A stretch of 46,586 bases of DNA from an uncultured Pseudomonadota bacterium (GTDB lineage Bacteria > Myxococcota_A > UBA796 > SXON01), in assembly GCA_903844155.1 (NCBI GenBank), contig CAIMSU010000207.1:1-46586 (forward strand). Reading direction: 5' to 3'. Below the pieces are notes generated by a model that saw only the letters and a program-made list of their open reading frames with translations, ran no database searches and was not told where the DNA came from. The position numbers and the translations under genes were made by a program. How positions within the stretch are numbered: the stretch's first letter is position 1; each line of letters starts with the position of its first letter. Below, piece by piece: positions 46,570 to 46,586 of this stretch.

Positions 46570-46586
46570 GGCGGCAGGCCATGAGA
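46570..46586. other. Right att core (putative attR)
   Basis: The last 17 bases are identical to the first 17. After excision, one copy would remain in the phage attP between the right and left arm sites. The 112 bases between the arm repeats and this core (46458-46569) hold no recognisable gene. Confidence 0.6.

Noticed and set aside
1-46586. tRNA or rRNA genes
   Set aside because: No cloverleaf-like segment or rRNA-like sequence was recognised on either strand; a dedicated tRNA scan was not possible here.

Overview
The window is a complete temperate, contractile-tailed bacteriophage (myovirus-type) genome in a GC-rich background, most likely an integrated prophage cut at its attachment sites. 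The first 17 bases recur exactly as the last 17, and repeated GGTACAT motifs lie just inside both ends, next to a tyrosine integrase gene. This fits attL and attR with integrase arm sites, although a short assembly overlap of a circular phage is not excluded. No host genes, rRNA, tRNA or CRISPR array are visible. The host cannot be named from the sequence. GC-rich codon use, frequent GTG starts and a lipobox-like leader fit a GC-rich, probably Gram-negative, bacterium.

Layout. 1-97: left att core and arm sites. 97-10994: one long leftward early operon in which nearly every gene overlaps the next by an ATGA, GTGA or TTGA junction. It encodes integrase, an excisionase-like protein, HNH nuclease, ASCH protein, a C5-cytosine methyltransferase with a repeat-built recognition region, an HTH protein, a DEDDh exonuclease, an SbcC/Rad50-like ATPase split into two genes at its zinc hook, a RecT-like annealing protein and a YqaJ/lambda-type exonuclease. 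10995-12690: immunity region with a leftward repressor and lipoprotein pair, a divergent Cro-like gene, and two promoters sharing a CAAAG-N5-CTTTG operator. 12691-20998: rightward middle region with regulators, an adenine methyltransferase, a large unknown protein, a RusA resolvase, a lambda-O-like initiator gene carrying an iteron array (probable replication origin), a probable helicase-loader-like gene and several small cysteine-motif proteins.

21054-41882: packaging and virion genes: small and large terminase; then portal and Mu-F-like head genes on the opposite strand; scaffold, capsid, head completion genes, sheath, tube, chaperones, a short tape measure, LysM protein, gpD-like hub, gpV-like spike, gpW/gp25, baseplate J, gpI-like protein and fibre proteins. 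41879-46433: further tail proteins, a large glycine-rich fibre, small membrane or coiled-coil proteins of the lysis type and a GH25 lysozyme. 46434-46586: right arm sites and att core.

How the genes work together. The repressor probably holds the leftward early promoter and the rightward Cro-like promoter through the shared operator. On induction, excisionase and integrase excise the phage. The O-like protein would start replication at the iterons inside its own gene, and the RecT/YqaJ/SbcC-like/exonuclease set would process DNA ends. The structural genes then make a short contractile virion. A divergent promoter region at 25969-26047, with palindromic operators and no visible ribosome-binding sites, separates the inverted portal block from the scaffold and capsid genes.
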